A stretch of DNA of 64,000 nt from contig CM056877.1 of the NCBI GenBank assembly GCA_029876055.1, positions 1,798,001-1,862,000 on the forward strand, given 5' to 3'. The stretch is from Madurella fahalii (lineage: Eukaryota > Ascomycota > Sordariomycetes > Sordariales). The translations under genes were made by a program, and so were the position numbers. This document shows positions 10,106-22,013 of the stretch, piece after piece. Every line of letters starts with the position of its first letter. Within the stretch, counting starts at the first letter, position 1. The notes beneath the pieces were generated by a model. That model had not been told where the DNA came from. It worked only from the letters and a program-made list of their open reading frames with translations, and searched no databases.

Positions 10106-12114
10106 ATGACGGCGACCAAGTGGGACGGCTCCAATTCGCCATCGGGCGGCGCGGCAAGGGCTGGAGGCTCTCGGACGGGCCGTTCCCTAGCCGATCTGCC
10201 CGGCGACGAAGCCGAGATGAATGCCGACGATGCTACGGAAACTACCGGTTTGCTGGGTGCGGGCACGCGCAGCAACGAGAATCCCGATGGGGGAGACCGG
10301 TGGGAGGGCTCCGAGGACTTCGAGGGTCTGCCGTGGTGGAAGAGACCGTCGGTATGCTGCATGGTGACGCGCAGCACGATGCTGCAGGTACCCGCAAACA
10401 ACTAATCTGGAGCAGGTCGGCTTCCTGTTGGCTCCGTATGCACTCTTTACTCTCGCCTTTGGCGGCTCGGTCGTTCCGAGGCTGAACCTGTAAGCCACCC
10501 GCCACGTCGAGCCGCGAGTCGCCTGCTGACCCCACGCCAGGATCATCGACCTCGTCTGCAAACACTACTTTGCGGACCGGTCCGCTGCGGACCCTACACT
10601 TACCTTCAGCCCCGTCCTGCTTGGCGGTGATAACTCAGAGTGCTTTACCTCGGACGTGCAGAAGAAGGTGGCCACCTTCTCCATGACCATTAATGTCCTC
10701 ACCGGAACCCTGAGCTCGCTCACGGCGCCCAAGCTCGGCGCGCTCTCGGATCGTTATGGCCGCAAACGCATGATGGTTATTTGCGCGATTGGCGGCATCG
10801 CTGCCGAAATCATCACGATTCTTGCCGCCCGGTTTCCCGAGACGGTCGACTACCGATGGATGCTTCTCGGCTCCTTCTTCGACGGCCTTACCGGCTCGTT
10901 CGCCGCCGGCAGTGTCCTCAGCCACTCGTACACGAGCGACTGCACTCCACCTTCGAAGCGGGCTGTTGCCATCGGCTACCTACACTCGTGTCTATTCACG
11001 GGTCTGGCGTTTGGACCCCTGCTGGCCGGCTACTTGGAGAAGTGGACAGGCTCGCTACTGTCCATCTTTTACATCTTGCTCGGCTGCCACATCGTTTTCG
11101 TCGTCTTTATCCTCTTCGTCACGCCCGAGTCGCTGTCTAAGAAACGACAGCTCATCGCGCGTGAAAAGTACGCCACCTTGAAGGCAGCCGCCGCGCCCGC
11201 GCCGGAATGGGTTGGTCCCATCATTTCGATGATTCCGTTTACGGAGCAGATGAACACTGTGGTGCACTCGGTTCGGACCGCGAACCCTTTTGCACCGCTC
11301 GCTATTCTCTTCCCCACCGGTCCCGGCACCGGACGCCTCCGCCGGAACCTGCTTATCCTGGCGTTCATGGACATGGTCATCCTCGGCGCTGCCATGAGCG
11401 CCGGCACCGTCATCGTCTTGTACTGCGAATACATGTTTGGGTGGCGCAACTTTGAGAGCTCCAAATTCATCTCGATGGTGTCCATGGTGCGTGTGGTCAT
11501 CCTGCTGGGCATCTTTCCTGTCATCAATTATTTCTTCCGGACGCGGCCGGCGGCCAGGGCACGGAAACCGGGGGTGCCCTTGGTCGAGAAGAATGCTGGG
11601 GCCGACGAGCTCGACATCTGGATCCTCCGGTTTGCGCTGCTCTCCGATGTCGTCGGCTACGTGGGATACGTATTTGTGCGCTCCGGCACGCTCTTCGTCG
11701 TCTCTGCTGTGATAACCGCCTTTGGTGGGCTCGGCTCGGCCACGATCCAGGCAGCTCTGAGCAAACACGTGCCCGCTGAGCGGGTCGGACAGCTCCTGGG
11801 AGCGATCGGGCTGCTTCACTCGCTGGCGCGCATCGTTACGCCCCTCATGTTCAATGGGCTATATGCGGCCACGGTTGGGACCTTCCCGCAGGCGTTTCTG
11901 GTTCTACTGGCTTCGCTGTTTGGATTAGCACTCGCCGCATCATTCCTTGTGTCACCTCATGGTAGGCTTGCTCTTTGATCCCCACTCTCAGCGCTTGGTT
12001 CCTAACAGGTTAATAGTCTTCATGCATGGCGATGATGAGCCGGCTTCTCCTAGGTCAGACGGCCTGCATCGTGATGCTCTGGAAGACGATGAGCTTCTGC
12101 CTAGGCTGTCATAA
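10106..12114 (+). CDS. Major facilitator superfamily transporter
   Basis: Exons 10106-10351, 10416-10489, 10541-11961 and 12017-12114 give 612 residues. The first ~70 residues are polar and cytosolic. Helix 1 (LLAPYALFTLAFGGSVVPRL) follows directly after intron 1. The loop between helices 2 and 3 carries the MFS motif A form GALSDRYGRKRMM. A long central loop (about residues 290-345) separates two six-helix halves. The C-terminal tail, on the last small exon, has an acidic EDDELLPRLS end. The family branch resembles MFSD14/tetracycline-resistance-like transporters common in ascomycetes; the substrate is unknown. The intron-1 donor was set at GTATGC (10352) because the alternative would leave an intron of only 28 bp. 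Confidence 0.85.
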
Positions 12115-12609
12115 CTCCTGTATAGATGGTCAAACCAGTTCATTGTGGTATACAAAGTAGAATACATTGTATTGCATACGCGAGAGGCTCGGCGTTGGGG
12201 TTAGGGGTGGGCTCTCAGCTTGGCGGTAACTACTATCGCATGATTTCTACATCCGATTGCGCAAACTACAATTATAGGGCCTGGATTATTTATATGCTAG
12301 TCATACGATTTCATATAGTGATTCAAAAAGCTTGGGTAAATGCAAAGTTTGAGTGAGTGACGATGCGGGTGTGAAAGAGCCAAGGTGAGATGAGGCCGAT
12401 CTTCGGCCTGTGCTTGCCGCCACAGCCAGAGGATCCTACAACGAAGCACCTAGAATTGCGCAAAACCCGCGTGAAAGCAACTAAACAACCGCGGATACAA
12501 CTGCGTTTTGATTAGCATGATTGCGACCAGAAGACCGTGGATTCAGATTCTCGGCACATTTTCCCGAACAACTATCGCGCAGTCAGGAAAACTACAACCA
12601 GCAGTGAGA
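12115..12609. other. Interval between MFS and HIT genes
   Basis: These 495 bp hold the MFS 3' end and the HIT-gene leader. An ATG at 12517 is in frame with the HIT start at 12610 without a stop, giving a possible 31-residue N-terminal extension. Nothing else is recognised. Confidence 0.5.
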
Positions 12610-13105
12610 ATGACGAGCTCTTCTGGTGCTGGCCGACCACCAGCCCAGCATGAACATCAACAACGACCGCCACAACAGCCCATCTACTTTGGCCCCTTCG
12701 ACGTCACAAACCAGGTGAGACAGCAACCCCGGCAACCTCATCCCCGACGACATGCCTTTTTCCCCATCGCGCAATCCAATTGGGATCTCAAACGCTGACG
12801 GACCCGACCCAAGGTCTTCCTCACCACCCGCCACTCATTCGCCCTGGTCAACCTCAAGCCCCTCCTGCCTGGCCACGTCCTGGTCTGCCCCCTGGTGCCG
12901 CACCGCCGTCTGACGGACCTTTCCGCGGGGGAGCTGACCGACCTGATGGCGGCCGTGCAGCGTGTGCAGCGCATGCTGGCCAGGCAATACTTTGCCGCCG
13001 CCGCCGCCTCCTCCCCGGCGACTCCCAGCAGCACGCCTTCTTTCCCATTCCCCGCCGACCAACCCCAACCCCAACCACAAGGAGGAGCAACAGCAGTAGC
13101 ACCAC

Positions 13106-13140
<35 letters not shown>

Positions 13141-13527
13141 CCAGAACAGGGCTCCTTCAACATCGCGCTGCAGGACGGGCCCGAGGCCGGGCAGACGGTG
13201 CCGCACGTGCACGTGCACGTGATCCCGCGGATCCGCGGGTCGACGGCCAAGCCGGCCGAGACGCCGTCGGACGCCTTATACGAGCGCATGGCCGACGAGG
13301 ACGGCAATGTCGGTGGGGCGCTGTGGGACGCTGCCGCTTCCACTGCCACTTCCACCCCTCCGGGGGTTATGACGATGATGATGAGGGAGCGGCCGAGGCC
13401 GGGGGGGAGTTTCCCCAGCATCGAGGACGCCAGTAGGATGTCGAGGAGTATGGCGGAGATGGAGGAGGAGGCTGAGGTGTATAGGCGTTTGTTGGGAATC
13501 ATGGAGCAGGAGGAAGCGAAGGGGTGA
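12610..13527 (+). CDS. HIT-family (Fhit-like) nucleotide hydrolase with repeat insertion
   Basis: Exons 12610-12714 and 12814-13527 give 272 residues, against about 150 for plain Fhit. The start of the fold (IYFGPFDVTNQVFLTTRH) and the following LPGHVLVCPLVPHRRLTDL are typical of dinucleoside polyphosphate hydrolases. The catalytic histidine triad is VPHVHVHVIPR (His166, 168, 170), with His168 the expected nucleophile. Between these parts lies a low-complexity insertion of about 50 residues rich in Ala, Pro and Gln, including a run of ten Ala encoded by a GCA repeat. Such enzymes cleave Ap3A or Ap4A. The C-terminal ~80 residues are a charged extension ending in a predicted helix. The start at 12610 gives a normal Fhit N-terminus; an in-frame ATG at 12517 is an alternative. 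Confidence 0.9.
13103..13140 (+). repeat. (GCA)n coding microsatellite, polyalanine
   Basis: About a dozen GCA or CCA-to-GCA triplets run through the HIT coding sequence and encode a ten-alanine tract. Triplet repeats in frame vary in length without frameshift, so this tract is likely polymorphic between strains. Confidence 0.85.
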
Positions 13528-13865
13528 TGGTTGGTAAGGAATGGAAGGGGCGTTGCAGTGGATAGATAGATAGATAGACGAGCGACGTGATAACCTGTAT
13601 ATACATTTTTGTGGAAGCTAATGCAGAAGTGAATGTACAATTATAGCAGCCGAAAGGAGAAAACATGAACCGTCTTCTTTTCGGACCCTCCGAGTTTACC
13701 GCCCGCAACCCCCCAACCACCCCCCCCCCCCGCGCCAAAGTTCCCCCCAAAATTGTGGTCAATTCCTAATGATATATGCATTCCCTAACCCCCAACGCCT
13801 TAACCCATACCCGTCATACACACCTCGCTATGATGCGCTGTATATACTAATACTGCGGAAAACGC
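13528..13865. other. Convergent 3' region between HIT and NIT4-like genes
   Basis: These 338 bp lie between two converging genes. They contain a short GATA tandem repeat (13561-13577) and a C-rich run near 13720-13732. No gene is seen. Confidence 0.5.
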
Positions 13866-16634
13866 CTAGTCCAGGCCTGGTAAGTGGTCTAAGTTGCCCA
13901 TGGAACCCAGCGAGTCAAAGCCATTATGGGGATCCATCCCGCTTCCTCTAAGCCCCCGGAACATGAACATGGAGGCGTCGCCCATGCTGGTGGGGCTCGT
14001 GCTGCCCTGCCCTGCGTTCGACGGCGGGTTCGCGCCGGAGCCGAGGGCCCACGTCTCAAAGTTCTGCTGCCAATTCACACCGTCCTTGAGGTACCACTCC
14101 TGGCCATCGATCCCGTAGACTGAACTGGAGCTGAATTGGCGCGCCGCCGCACGGGATGATGTGGCAGCCCCCATCCCATTGTGGACAGGGGCAAAGGCCT
14201 GTGTGTAGCTGGGCATCGCACGCGTCACGGCCGGCACCGCCCAGCCGTTTATCGCCGAGATGGTCTCGCTCATCGACATGGATGTGGGCGTGCTGGGTTG
14301 CGTTATTTGTTTTGGTAGCTGGCTCTGCACGTTTTGCAAATTCTGCGGCATCCCGGGCATGGCTAGCGTGCTGAGCATTTCCGACGACATGGTCGACGCA
14401 GGGATGTCAAGGGGCATTCGCTGGGCTGCCGCGTTGTTGTACTGATTGGGCGGACTGTACTGACTCTGCTTGGTGTTGGATGGCGAGCGTGGGAGCGACG
14501 GAGGCGACTGCGCGATCGACGAGGCCGATCTAGTTGGCGACGGGACGTCGGCGGTGCTGAATGTCCCGTACTTCTCGTCGGTTCGCTGGAGCACGAGGGC
14601 GGCCTCTTCCGGCAGCTCCACCTTCCACTTCCGTGCCAATACGCTCAAGATACTTAGCGTCCTCCGTGCGCACAGCCAATCCTCGGCGATCTCCTCCAGG
14701 TGCTTGACGCCGTGAATGATGTCGCGCCTGGCCGTCTTCTCCGGTAGGTTGAGCATGTGAATCGTGCAGGCAGAGTGTACCATATACACGGCGATGTTGC
14801 AAATTTGCCTCAGGTCATACAGCTTCTTGTACAGACGCATGAGCTTCGAGATGGCTCCTGCGTTGGCAGTGCAGATCCGGCGAGGGGAGACGTGAGCCGG
14901 CAGCGGAGAGGTCGCCGGAGTGTATTTGAGGAATGGCCTGAACAGGTGGATATACTGAAGGTGGTAGAACATGCTGCAATCGGATTAGCACAACCAGACT
15001 TACTTCCGCCAACCATGAGAACCCTTTGGAGAGACCTACTGCATCAAGATGACGTTTGGCAGCTGCCCGTCTTTCGGCTCAAACTCGGCTGGCAGCTCTT
15101 TCTTCCAATCCTCCAGCCGCCGGTGGAGTTCGCTGAGCTTCTTAAGCTCGACCGACTTGCCACTCGACCGCCCGATGTGGTTTGGGTGGTAGAAGAAGAG
15201 CAGCAGATCGCTGCTGACCTCGCAGAGTTTTGTCAGCTGCAGGCCGACTGCCCTTGTCCGGGAGGGCTGCTTCGACGAGTGGTCAAAGCCGCCGTCCGTG
15301 TAAGGGGACCACGACTCCGAGTCCTCGCCGGGGAAGACGTCGTACTTGGGCACGTTGTAGGTGTTCCTGGGGAGCTGTGGGAGACGTCCGAGGTAGTTCG
15401 ACCAGGCCTTGTCAAACACAAAGCACCCCCAGAAGGTTATCCGGCGGGCGTCGATCTCTTCTTCGTCAAGCGAGTCCTTGTCTTTTGCGATCCCTCCGAT
15501 ATCGAGATTAAGCCCTATGTCCTGCGCCATGCGGAAGCTCATGCCACTGTACACCCATCCCTTGGCTTCGCGGCCGCACCCGGCTTCACGGACAGACATG
15601 AGGGCCAGCGCTTGCACCGTAGTGAGCCTGGGTTTCTCGTACTCGTCGTTCTCGACAATCAGCCGCTTGGCCTCGGCGAAGAAGTGGTCGCCCTTGGTCC
15701 TGCTGTCTCCCGGGACGGCAAAGGCGCCGGACACGCTGGTGAAGTGGCAGCCGAGGGCCAGCATGGCATTGACCAGCAGGGACGAGCAGTAGACCGTAGA
15801 CTTGGGCTGCCCCCGCGGTTTCCCCTTGATGAAATCGCGGTAAAAGAGCGTCTTGGAGAGGGTGGTGAAATAGGGGTAGTGCCAATTGAAGTACATGTTG
15901 ATCAGGTGAACGATCAACTGCGTGTCCTTGGTGACCGAGGTCCAGCTGGCAGTCGGGTTCTCGCTGGCGAGGCAGCTGTCGGATTCCGGCTCGTCCGGGA
16001 CGCTGTTCGGATCGCCCAGGTAGATCAGATGAGAGGTGCCGCCGATGTAGCGGACGGAGCCGTTCTCGAGGCGGAGCTCGCCCATCTTGCGAGCTAGGTC
16101 CCTCTCGCCCTCGACGGGCAGGTTGGCGGCATACTCGGCATCCGCACGGCTGGCGTCGTCGTCACCCTCCCCATCCTCGGCGCAGTCGTCCTTGAGGATG
16201 GACTCGGCGACGTTGTCGAGGCTGTCACAGGTGCGGATTTTCCTGACGATGGCCGGCACGTCCTCCTCGGCGGCGTTCAGGATAGCCTCAATCAGGATCT
16301 GGAGCGTCGAGCTCCGGGCCTTCATACTATCAGTCTTTTCGCGATACACGCCCTTGCGGCGGTGGTCCGAGTTGGGGTCGTAGACGCACTCGGTGCCGTA
16401 GACGCTGGCACAGGCGGCGCAGCTCGGGAGGGCGCCGTCACATTTTGACTTTCTCTTCCGACAGGCGATGCAGGCGGTGCTGACGCACCTTCGCTTCTGG
16501 TTGGCGGGGTCGGCGCCGCGCCGGGCCTTCTTCTTGGACGGCGGTAACGACGGATCGGCGAGCCCGGCGTCGTAGCCGCCGTCGGCCTGATCGCCCGGCT
16601 GCAGCGGAACCGGCGACACGCTGTGGCCAGCCAT
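13866..16634 (-). CDS. nit-4: NIT4/NirA-like Zn2Cys6 activator of nitrate assimilation
   Basis: Two exons (15040-16634, 13866-14973) joined across a 66-bp intron give 900 residues, close to Aspergillus NirA. The zinc cluster, Cys55, 58, 65, 72, 75 and 83 in ACIACRKRKSKCDGALPSCA and beyond, and the following YDPNSDHRRKGVYREK segment closely match the NIT4/NirA class. A fungal regulatory domain spans roughly residues 190-620, with the YHLQYIHLFRPFLKYTP segment just after the intron. The last ~250 residues are rich in Ser, Gln, Pro and Met, as expected for an activation domain, and end with a conserved-looking EWYLKDGVNWQQNFETWALG. NIT4 works with the GATA factor NIT2 to induce nitrate and nitrite reductase. 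The reading frame extends upstream to a TTG at 16658, but 16634 is the first ATG. Paralogous activators are the main alternative. Confidence 0.75.
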
Positions 16635-19600
16635 TGCCGCAAGTGGTGGAGACGACAACGAGGCAGCTCAACTTGGGGCGTAATCTGCGGGACCCCGCGA
16701 TGCCCGGGGCTTGTGGGGAAAATCGGCGAAGGTTTATCAAGACTTTGGGGAGATTTGAGAAAAGCCGCGCCGGGCTGCGGGGGCCGCGCCTTGTTGTCTA
16801 GGGGTCGGCTAATGCGAAAGACGGGGTGCGGCAGGCCGTTGGGTTGGGTCCCACTTGCACGTTCCAGCGGCCCAGGGACCCCCGAAGAGGCAATGCCGCA
16901 AGTTAAGCTTTGCTGGGCTAGCCTGATGAGCTACTCTGTTGGGGTTGCGCCAAGGGGAGGCAGAAGTAAACGGCAAGGGAAAAGAAATAGGCGGGGAAAA
17001 AGAGGTAATAAAAAGTAAAAAAGCTGTCAGTCAACCCCCAGGCCTGCACGCGAGGGAGCTAAGTAGATAAAACAACACTGCCAGGCTGGCGGCTCTGCAT
17101 TCTCCGCGAGGTGCAGCGATGCGATGCAGCCGGTGCCAGTGAGAATTCCTTGCAGGTCGGCCAGCCAGCCTATCCCCCAGCATCCGTTGCAAGCATCCAT
17201 TCGCGACAAGAAGCGGCGGCTCGTTGTGGAGATGCCCCTGGCGGCGGCCAGCATGGAAGGGGCCGGAAGAAAAAGGCGGGGCGCCAGCCGGCTTTTTCAG
17301 AAATTTCCCTCTGTGCGTGAGTAAGGTCAGGTAAGAAAGACTGGATGAAACTGTGCAGCGCCCGCCAGTTTCGCGGCCGCATACGGGGGTTGGTGGCGAC
17401 CTCCAACGAACGGCTCAACCTGAAATCTGCACGACAATGGCTGGGGTGAGGTCAGCGAGGGGAGACGCGGCATGTAGGAATCCAATTAACTGGCCTATGG
17501 ACAGCCACAGAGATAAGCAGGAGCTATTCGAGATGGTCTGTAGGTGTCGAGAGATAAGGCGGAGGTCGTGAGGAAGGACAGGGGATGTCCCGAGGTGTGG
17601 GTGAAGCACAAGAGCATGCCCGTCACCAAAGACAGGAAGAAAGCACCCACGTGCACAGCAGCGCCTGGGATCTGAGTGAACCTGGTGTCGGAGAATTAAA
17701 TCGCACATCCGACAATGCGCTGGCATAGTTATAGTGTAACTGCGAGACCATCACGTCAATATCAGCTCTCTCAGCGCCCCTACGAGCCCCACCGCCTCGC
17801 CAAGTTGAAGCCAGGCTTTGTTAAAACCCCTGGTAGGCAGGGTGCGTCGCTTTCGTCAGAGAGCGTCGCCAAGAGCGCGAGAGGATCTTGACTGTTCTTG
17901 GCTGGGGCCAGAACGAGTGTGGGGGTATTGTACCGAAAAGATGTATAATCATTAGTTGCATATGGGAAAGTTGAGCCGTGACAGCTCTTGGCATGTCGAG
18001 CACAAAGGCGACGAATCACGAGTCCGAAGCTGAATATACCAAATCCGAAGACCGCCACCCCCTTCCCAACCCCCCCCCCCCCCCCCCCCAACGTAGTGTC
18101 GTTGTAGTGTAAACAGACCTTGTTCTGTCGTCATGCTGCTAGCCCTTTTTCGCGTCGCCGGTTTTCTGAAAACGATCTCCCGGCCTACAGCCTCGGATAT
18201 GCCTACTATCTCCGACATCATCAACGACTTGCCGAGCAGTGGCCCTCCACCATTCTACTCCAGGGGGCGAATGCTCTCTCGGCCGATGGACGCAACAACC
18301 CCTCTCAGCGCTAGATGCAACGGTGGCCTGTTGCATAATGTGGAGGTTGTGCTGAGGTTGCTGAAGCCGGCGGTTCCGGTTTCCGTCCATAGCCGCCGGA
18401 AATAACCACAGCTCACGAAGGTGCCCCTTGCACTAGCCTGTTCTCGAGAGCGACAACCCGCTCTGCACGCCAGAGCGGCTATGGAGATCGACGCAGGGAT
18501 CGCAAGAACTAAGCCCTACGGTTGAGCGGGAGAGAGTTCTTGAGGCCTTGCCATGAAGTGGCTCTCGTCTGGACTCGGTAGCAACCACATCTTGGGAGAC
18601 ATCTCGGCGCTACTATCGGTCGTGAGAGCTGTGCCTAGGAGTATACCGGATAGCGAATGCCGAAATCCTGCACCGGCTGTGCGGCGAGTGTCCCGTCGCA
18701 CAAGCACTGTCCCTTGTGCTGCAGCCTGCTCAAGACAAGCACTCAACGCATGCAGAAATCTCTCATGCCGTGGCCGGGCAAGCCGCGAGCCGCCTATATT
18801 GCGACCGCTTTGCTTTGACCGCCACTGCAGGTTGCGTGTTGCTACATGATAACGTTACCTTGCACATGAACCCGGCCGCGACCGCTACGACCTCCGCGAG
18901 CGGTCAAACCGGCGCGGGCCATACCGTACCGTAGGCACCGTGCAGTTAGCGGATGCTGAGAAAACTACCCATGGAGACCGGTGACGAGCCCATGCCCTGA
19001 CCACTGCCAGCGTAAAACCGTAGGAGGTACGGGATCGACAGGGTGCTGGGATGACTGCATCTAGCTCGTCTGACCTGCCGGAAAAGAAGCTTTAATTCCA
19101 AATTCCAATCCCCGGAGAGTGAGTGATGTGCTTCCATGTCGCCGAGAAGACATGGCCATGAGGCGTTTGTATACGGCCGTGATTTTTTGTGACATATGAG
19201 GGGCTGATGAAGACGGCAGAGAGAGGGTTGCATCTATTAGGGCCTGTGAGCTCCGTTGCATCAACGTAAGCCAAGTTCTAGAGAGAAACCTTCTCACCCA
19301 AGGCTCTGTTTACAGAGTCGTTTGTGTATATCATCTACCCGTCATAGTACTGTACCATCCAATTAAGGCTACCCGCCCCCGCAGGTAGCCAAAAGTGCCA
19401 AGCATGTATAACCTGGATACGACCTGCCACCATCGCGTCTCCTTTACCACAGCTTAATGCACGCATGCAGTCTGTCTCTCGGACACGGCTCAATGCCAAG
19501 GACACCTGCGTGACCTCAATGATACAAGCTTTCCTTCCCGTGCCCCGGCTTCACCCCCCACTGGTAGAGTAAAGGGATCTTTACCATCCGTCTTCCCGTA

Positions 19601-19925
19601 GTTCGGAATCCGATAGACCGTCGGATCCTGTTTTGGCAAAGACCATCCAACTGCCCCCACGCTGTGCCGGACACAGCATTGAATGCATGACTAAATCTAT
19701 CTTGGTAGGAGCGGGCCGATGGAAGGCGAACAAGGGGTGTACCGGTGCATCTTAGGGCGTATTAGGACGACATGTCCGTCCGAAATATTTGCCGGTTGCG
19801 GGGGAGCACGGTGCGTGACGATGGTGTCGTACCGCCAGTCCTCCAGCGGGGTTGCCAGCGCACACGAACCGACAAATTCGCTTCCATCGCTCAGGGATGC
19901 TTGGACGCCATGCTGGCATCAGGAT
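16635..19925. other. 3.3-kb upstream region of the NIT4-like gene
   Basis: No gene is called here. Near the regulator start the DNA presumably acts as promoter and leader; it has GATA-core sites in AGATAAG context near 17511 and 17551. A C20 homopolymer lies at 18070-18089. Between about 18120 and 18940 short open frames on the plus strand look more protein-like than their surroundings, but stops break them and I recognise no family. The last ~900 bp before 19926 hold the 3' end of the PPR-like gene and nothing else visible. Confidence 0.5.
18070..18089. repeat. C20 homopolymer
   Basis: Twenty consecutive C (G on the minus strand) stand about 1.4 kb upstream of the NIT4-like start. Such runs are prone to slippage and sequencing error and can form quadruplex structures. 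Confidence 0.9.
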
Positions 19926-21551
19926 CTAGCGGTGGAATGGCTGGCCCTCTGGGTCAAGCATCCTGTGAGGGAGCCTGATGAAGACGCGTTGCATCTCTGA
20001 TGCTAGGAAGTCCTTGGTTGCTTCATCTTTGGCCCCTTGCAAAAGGACGACGAAGGTCTGCTGGTTTGGTCCCGACGGGCAGAGCTCGCCGAGTTGCCGG
20101 TAGACGTCGAGGGCCTTGGGCATGTCTCCGCTCTGGGCTAAAGCCTCCAGCAGTACGTTGACAGCTGATATTGGAACTCCGTGCTGTTTCCTGGACTCCG
20201 AAAGAATCCCCAAGGCGTCGTGTAAAAGCTCTGGCGAATCCTTCAACGCTAAGAAGATCGATCGTGTGCTCGCCTGGTCCGGTTGGATTCCGGCCTCCGT
20301 CATGATGTGGAGCACCTCGAATGCACTCCCAAGCTCGCCGACCTCCACGTAGCAGTCCAGCAAGGCCTCGTAGTGGTGGACGCCAAGCTTTACACGCCTC
20401 GACGAGAGAAGTTGGATGACCTGCGTGGCCAGTGCCGAGTCGCCATGGCGAGACGCTGTGTTCAGCACGTAGAGGGCAATCCCGTCGGAGGGATTCAGTA
20501 TGCCCGGCTGCACCATCGTCTCCCATACGAACCTCGCCCCCTCGTAATGAAGGGCGCTGCTGAATTCTTCGAGGAGAAAGTGCCAGGCTGCTAACGGCAC
20601 CGAGGCGACGCTGCCCTCTGCGCTACCGAGTCTCTGGTGCAACAGCTGGAGCGTTTCGTCGAGGAACCCCTGCCTCCCAAGGGTATAAAAGAATATGCTG
20701 AACAACCAGTCGGGCACGTCGACGCCATCTCGGCACATCTGGTCCAAATACTCCAGTGCCATCTCGACCTGGGTGTCACGCAGCAGCCCCAACGCCACGC
20801 TGCACTTGCCTTCATCCCTCAACTCCATCGCCTGGGCTTCCATATCCGACAAAATTCTATTCCTGGTCAGATAATCTGGATGAATGGCAAGCAACTATCG
20901 ATTAGTCAGCGACCCCTGCCACAGAAACCGACTCTTGCGCCTTGGCTCCGTACGTACTCGCAAAGCGCTGTGGTAAAACCCCGGTGAGGGCTTCAACCCC
21001 GCCGTCTGCATCTCCTTCATGACATCCGCCAGTTCCCCCGCCGAGCCTGTTGCCGTGTCCCAGTTCGCCGTGACGAGCGCCTCATATAGAAACACATTGG
21101 GTTGTTCACCACGTTCGGCGACGAGGTACTCAACCAATTGCCGTATTTTGGAACCCTGACCATGATGGTTCCGCAAGGCACGCAACGTCTCGTACAGAAC
21201 GGGCGTCGTGAACCTGCGAAGCGTGGATAAGGGGGCGGCGTCTGATTCGAGCAGCTCAGATATCGTGTTCGGCGTTGGTCCAGATTGAGGTTTGGAGCTG
21301 GGATCTACGGGTTGTTGTTTGGCGGCGTCCGCAGACGATTGCTGCGCAACGGCTTCTAGCAAGGAACCCGCCGCGTGCAGAGCGCGGATCTGGTCACCGT
21401 GGCGGCTTCGACATAAGTCAGGGTGACGGCTAGTGCGAACGCGGCGGGCCAGTGGGAACGGCGATTTAATCGCTTTTGCCAGAGACTTGGCGTCAATTGA
21501 GGGGTTTAGACACCGCCAGAGCACGTCTACCATAATTCGATTTGACGCCAT
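19926..21551 (-). CDS. Pentatricopeptide-repeat-like protein, probably mitochondrial
   Basis: Exons 20958-21551 and 19926-20894 join across a 63-bp intron (donor GTACGT, branch CTAAT) into 520 residues. The N-terminal ~70 residues are basic and hydroxylated with few acids (PFPLARRVRTSRHPDLCRSR), as in a matrix-targeting presequence. The rest is helical, with repeats of about 35 residues that fit PPR signatures, for example VHHYEALLDCYVEVGELGSA and AVNVLLEALAQSGDMPKALD. Fungal PPR proteins bind organellar RNA and control its stability or translation; the target cannot be told. The start at 21551 is the first ATG; the same frame continues upstream without an ATG, so a missed 5' exon is possible. 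No specific orthologue is claimed. Confidence 0.75.
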
Positions 21552-22013
21552 GCTGTGAACAGCAACGGGGCCGGGAGAGACGACGGAATTTGACTCTCGG
21601 AGAGAGTTCGAGATACGCTGCCAAGACGGAGAGGCCCATTCAGGAGGAGAAGAGCAACCATGGATACGCGAGGTCACGTGGATCCCAAGCGAGCAACGGC
21701 TTGGACCAGCTATCACCGGACCTAAATCTTGACTTTTCTGGATTTGTTCCGAGTTTCGGGCGTTGTAATACAGCCAGAACGTAGCCCGCCGATGCCAAGA
21801 GGGTTACGGCCCCAACAACAAGGGCTCCCTCCTGGGCGGTTTCCTTACCACCAACCCCGCCGCAAGCGGTCTTCTGCCATTAAAACCCCCAGCATGCCCG
21901 GGTGTGGAAGCTTTGAGACCAGTTCGTGGCCCAGCTCGGATAGGTATACTATCGGTTCCTCGTCGCACCATCGATTTTTCTGCTCAATATCCATCAACCC
22001 CGCCAACAGCGGC
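21552..22013. other. Interval between the PPR-like gene and LSM4
   Basis: These 462 bp hold the promoter of the PPR-like gene and the 3' end of LSM4, both on the minus strand. No other feature is seen. Confidence 0.5.

Noticed and set aside
9447..10109. 220-codon plus-strand frame ending in a TGA that overlaps the MFS start codon
   Set aside because: It spans the TATA box at 9734-9740 and the MFS leader, has no recognisable motif, and its composition is not protein-like.
10388..10415. 28-bp intron in the MFS gene using the GTACCC donor
   Set aside because: Too short to be spliced; donor GTATGC at 10352 gives a 64-bp intron and the expected start of helix 1.
11055..11819. 254-codon minus-strand frame within the MFS gene
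   Set aside because: It is antisense to transmembrane segments of a clear transporter; its charged composition is the complement of them.
12196..12208. GGTTAGGG as a telomere-like sequence (similar at 41500)
   Set aside because: Single copies only; telomeric repeats would be tandem.
14757..16097. 446-codon plus-strand frame opposite the NIT4-like gene
   Set aside because: It is antisense to conserved zinc-cluster regulator sequence and arises from high GC at third positions.
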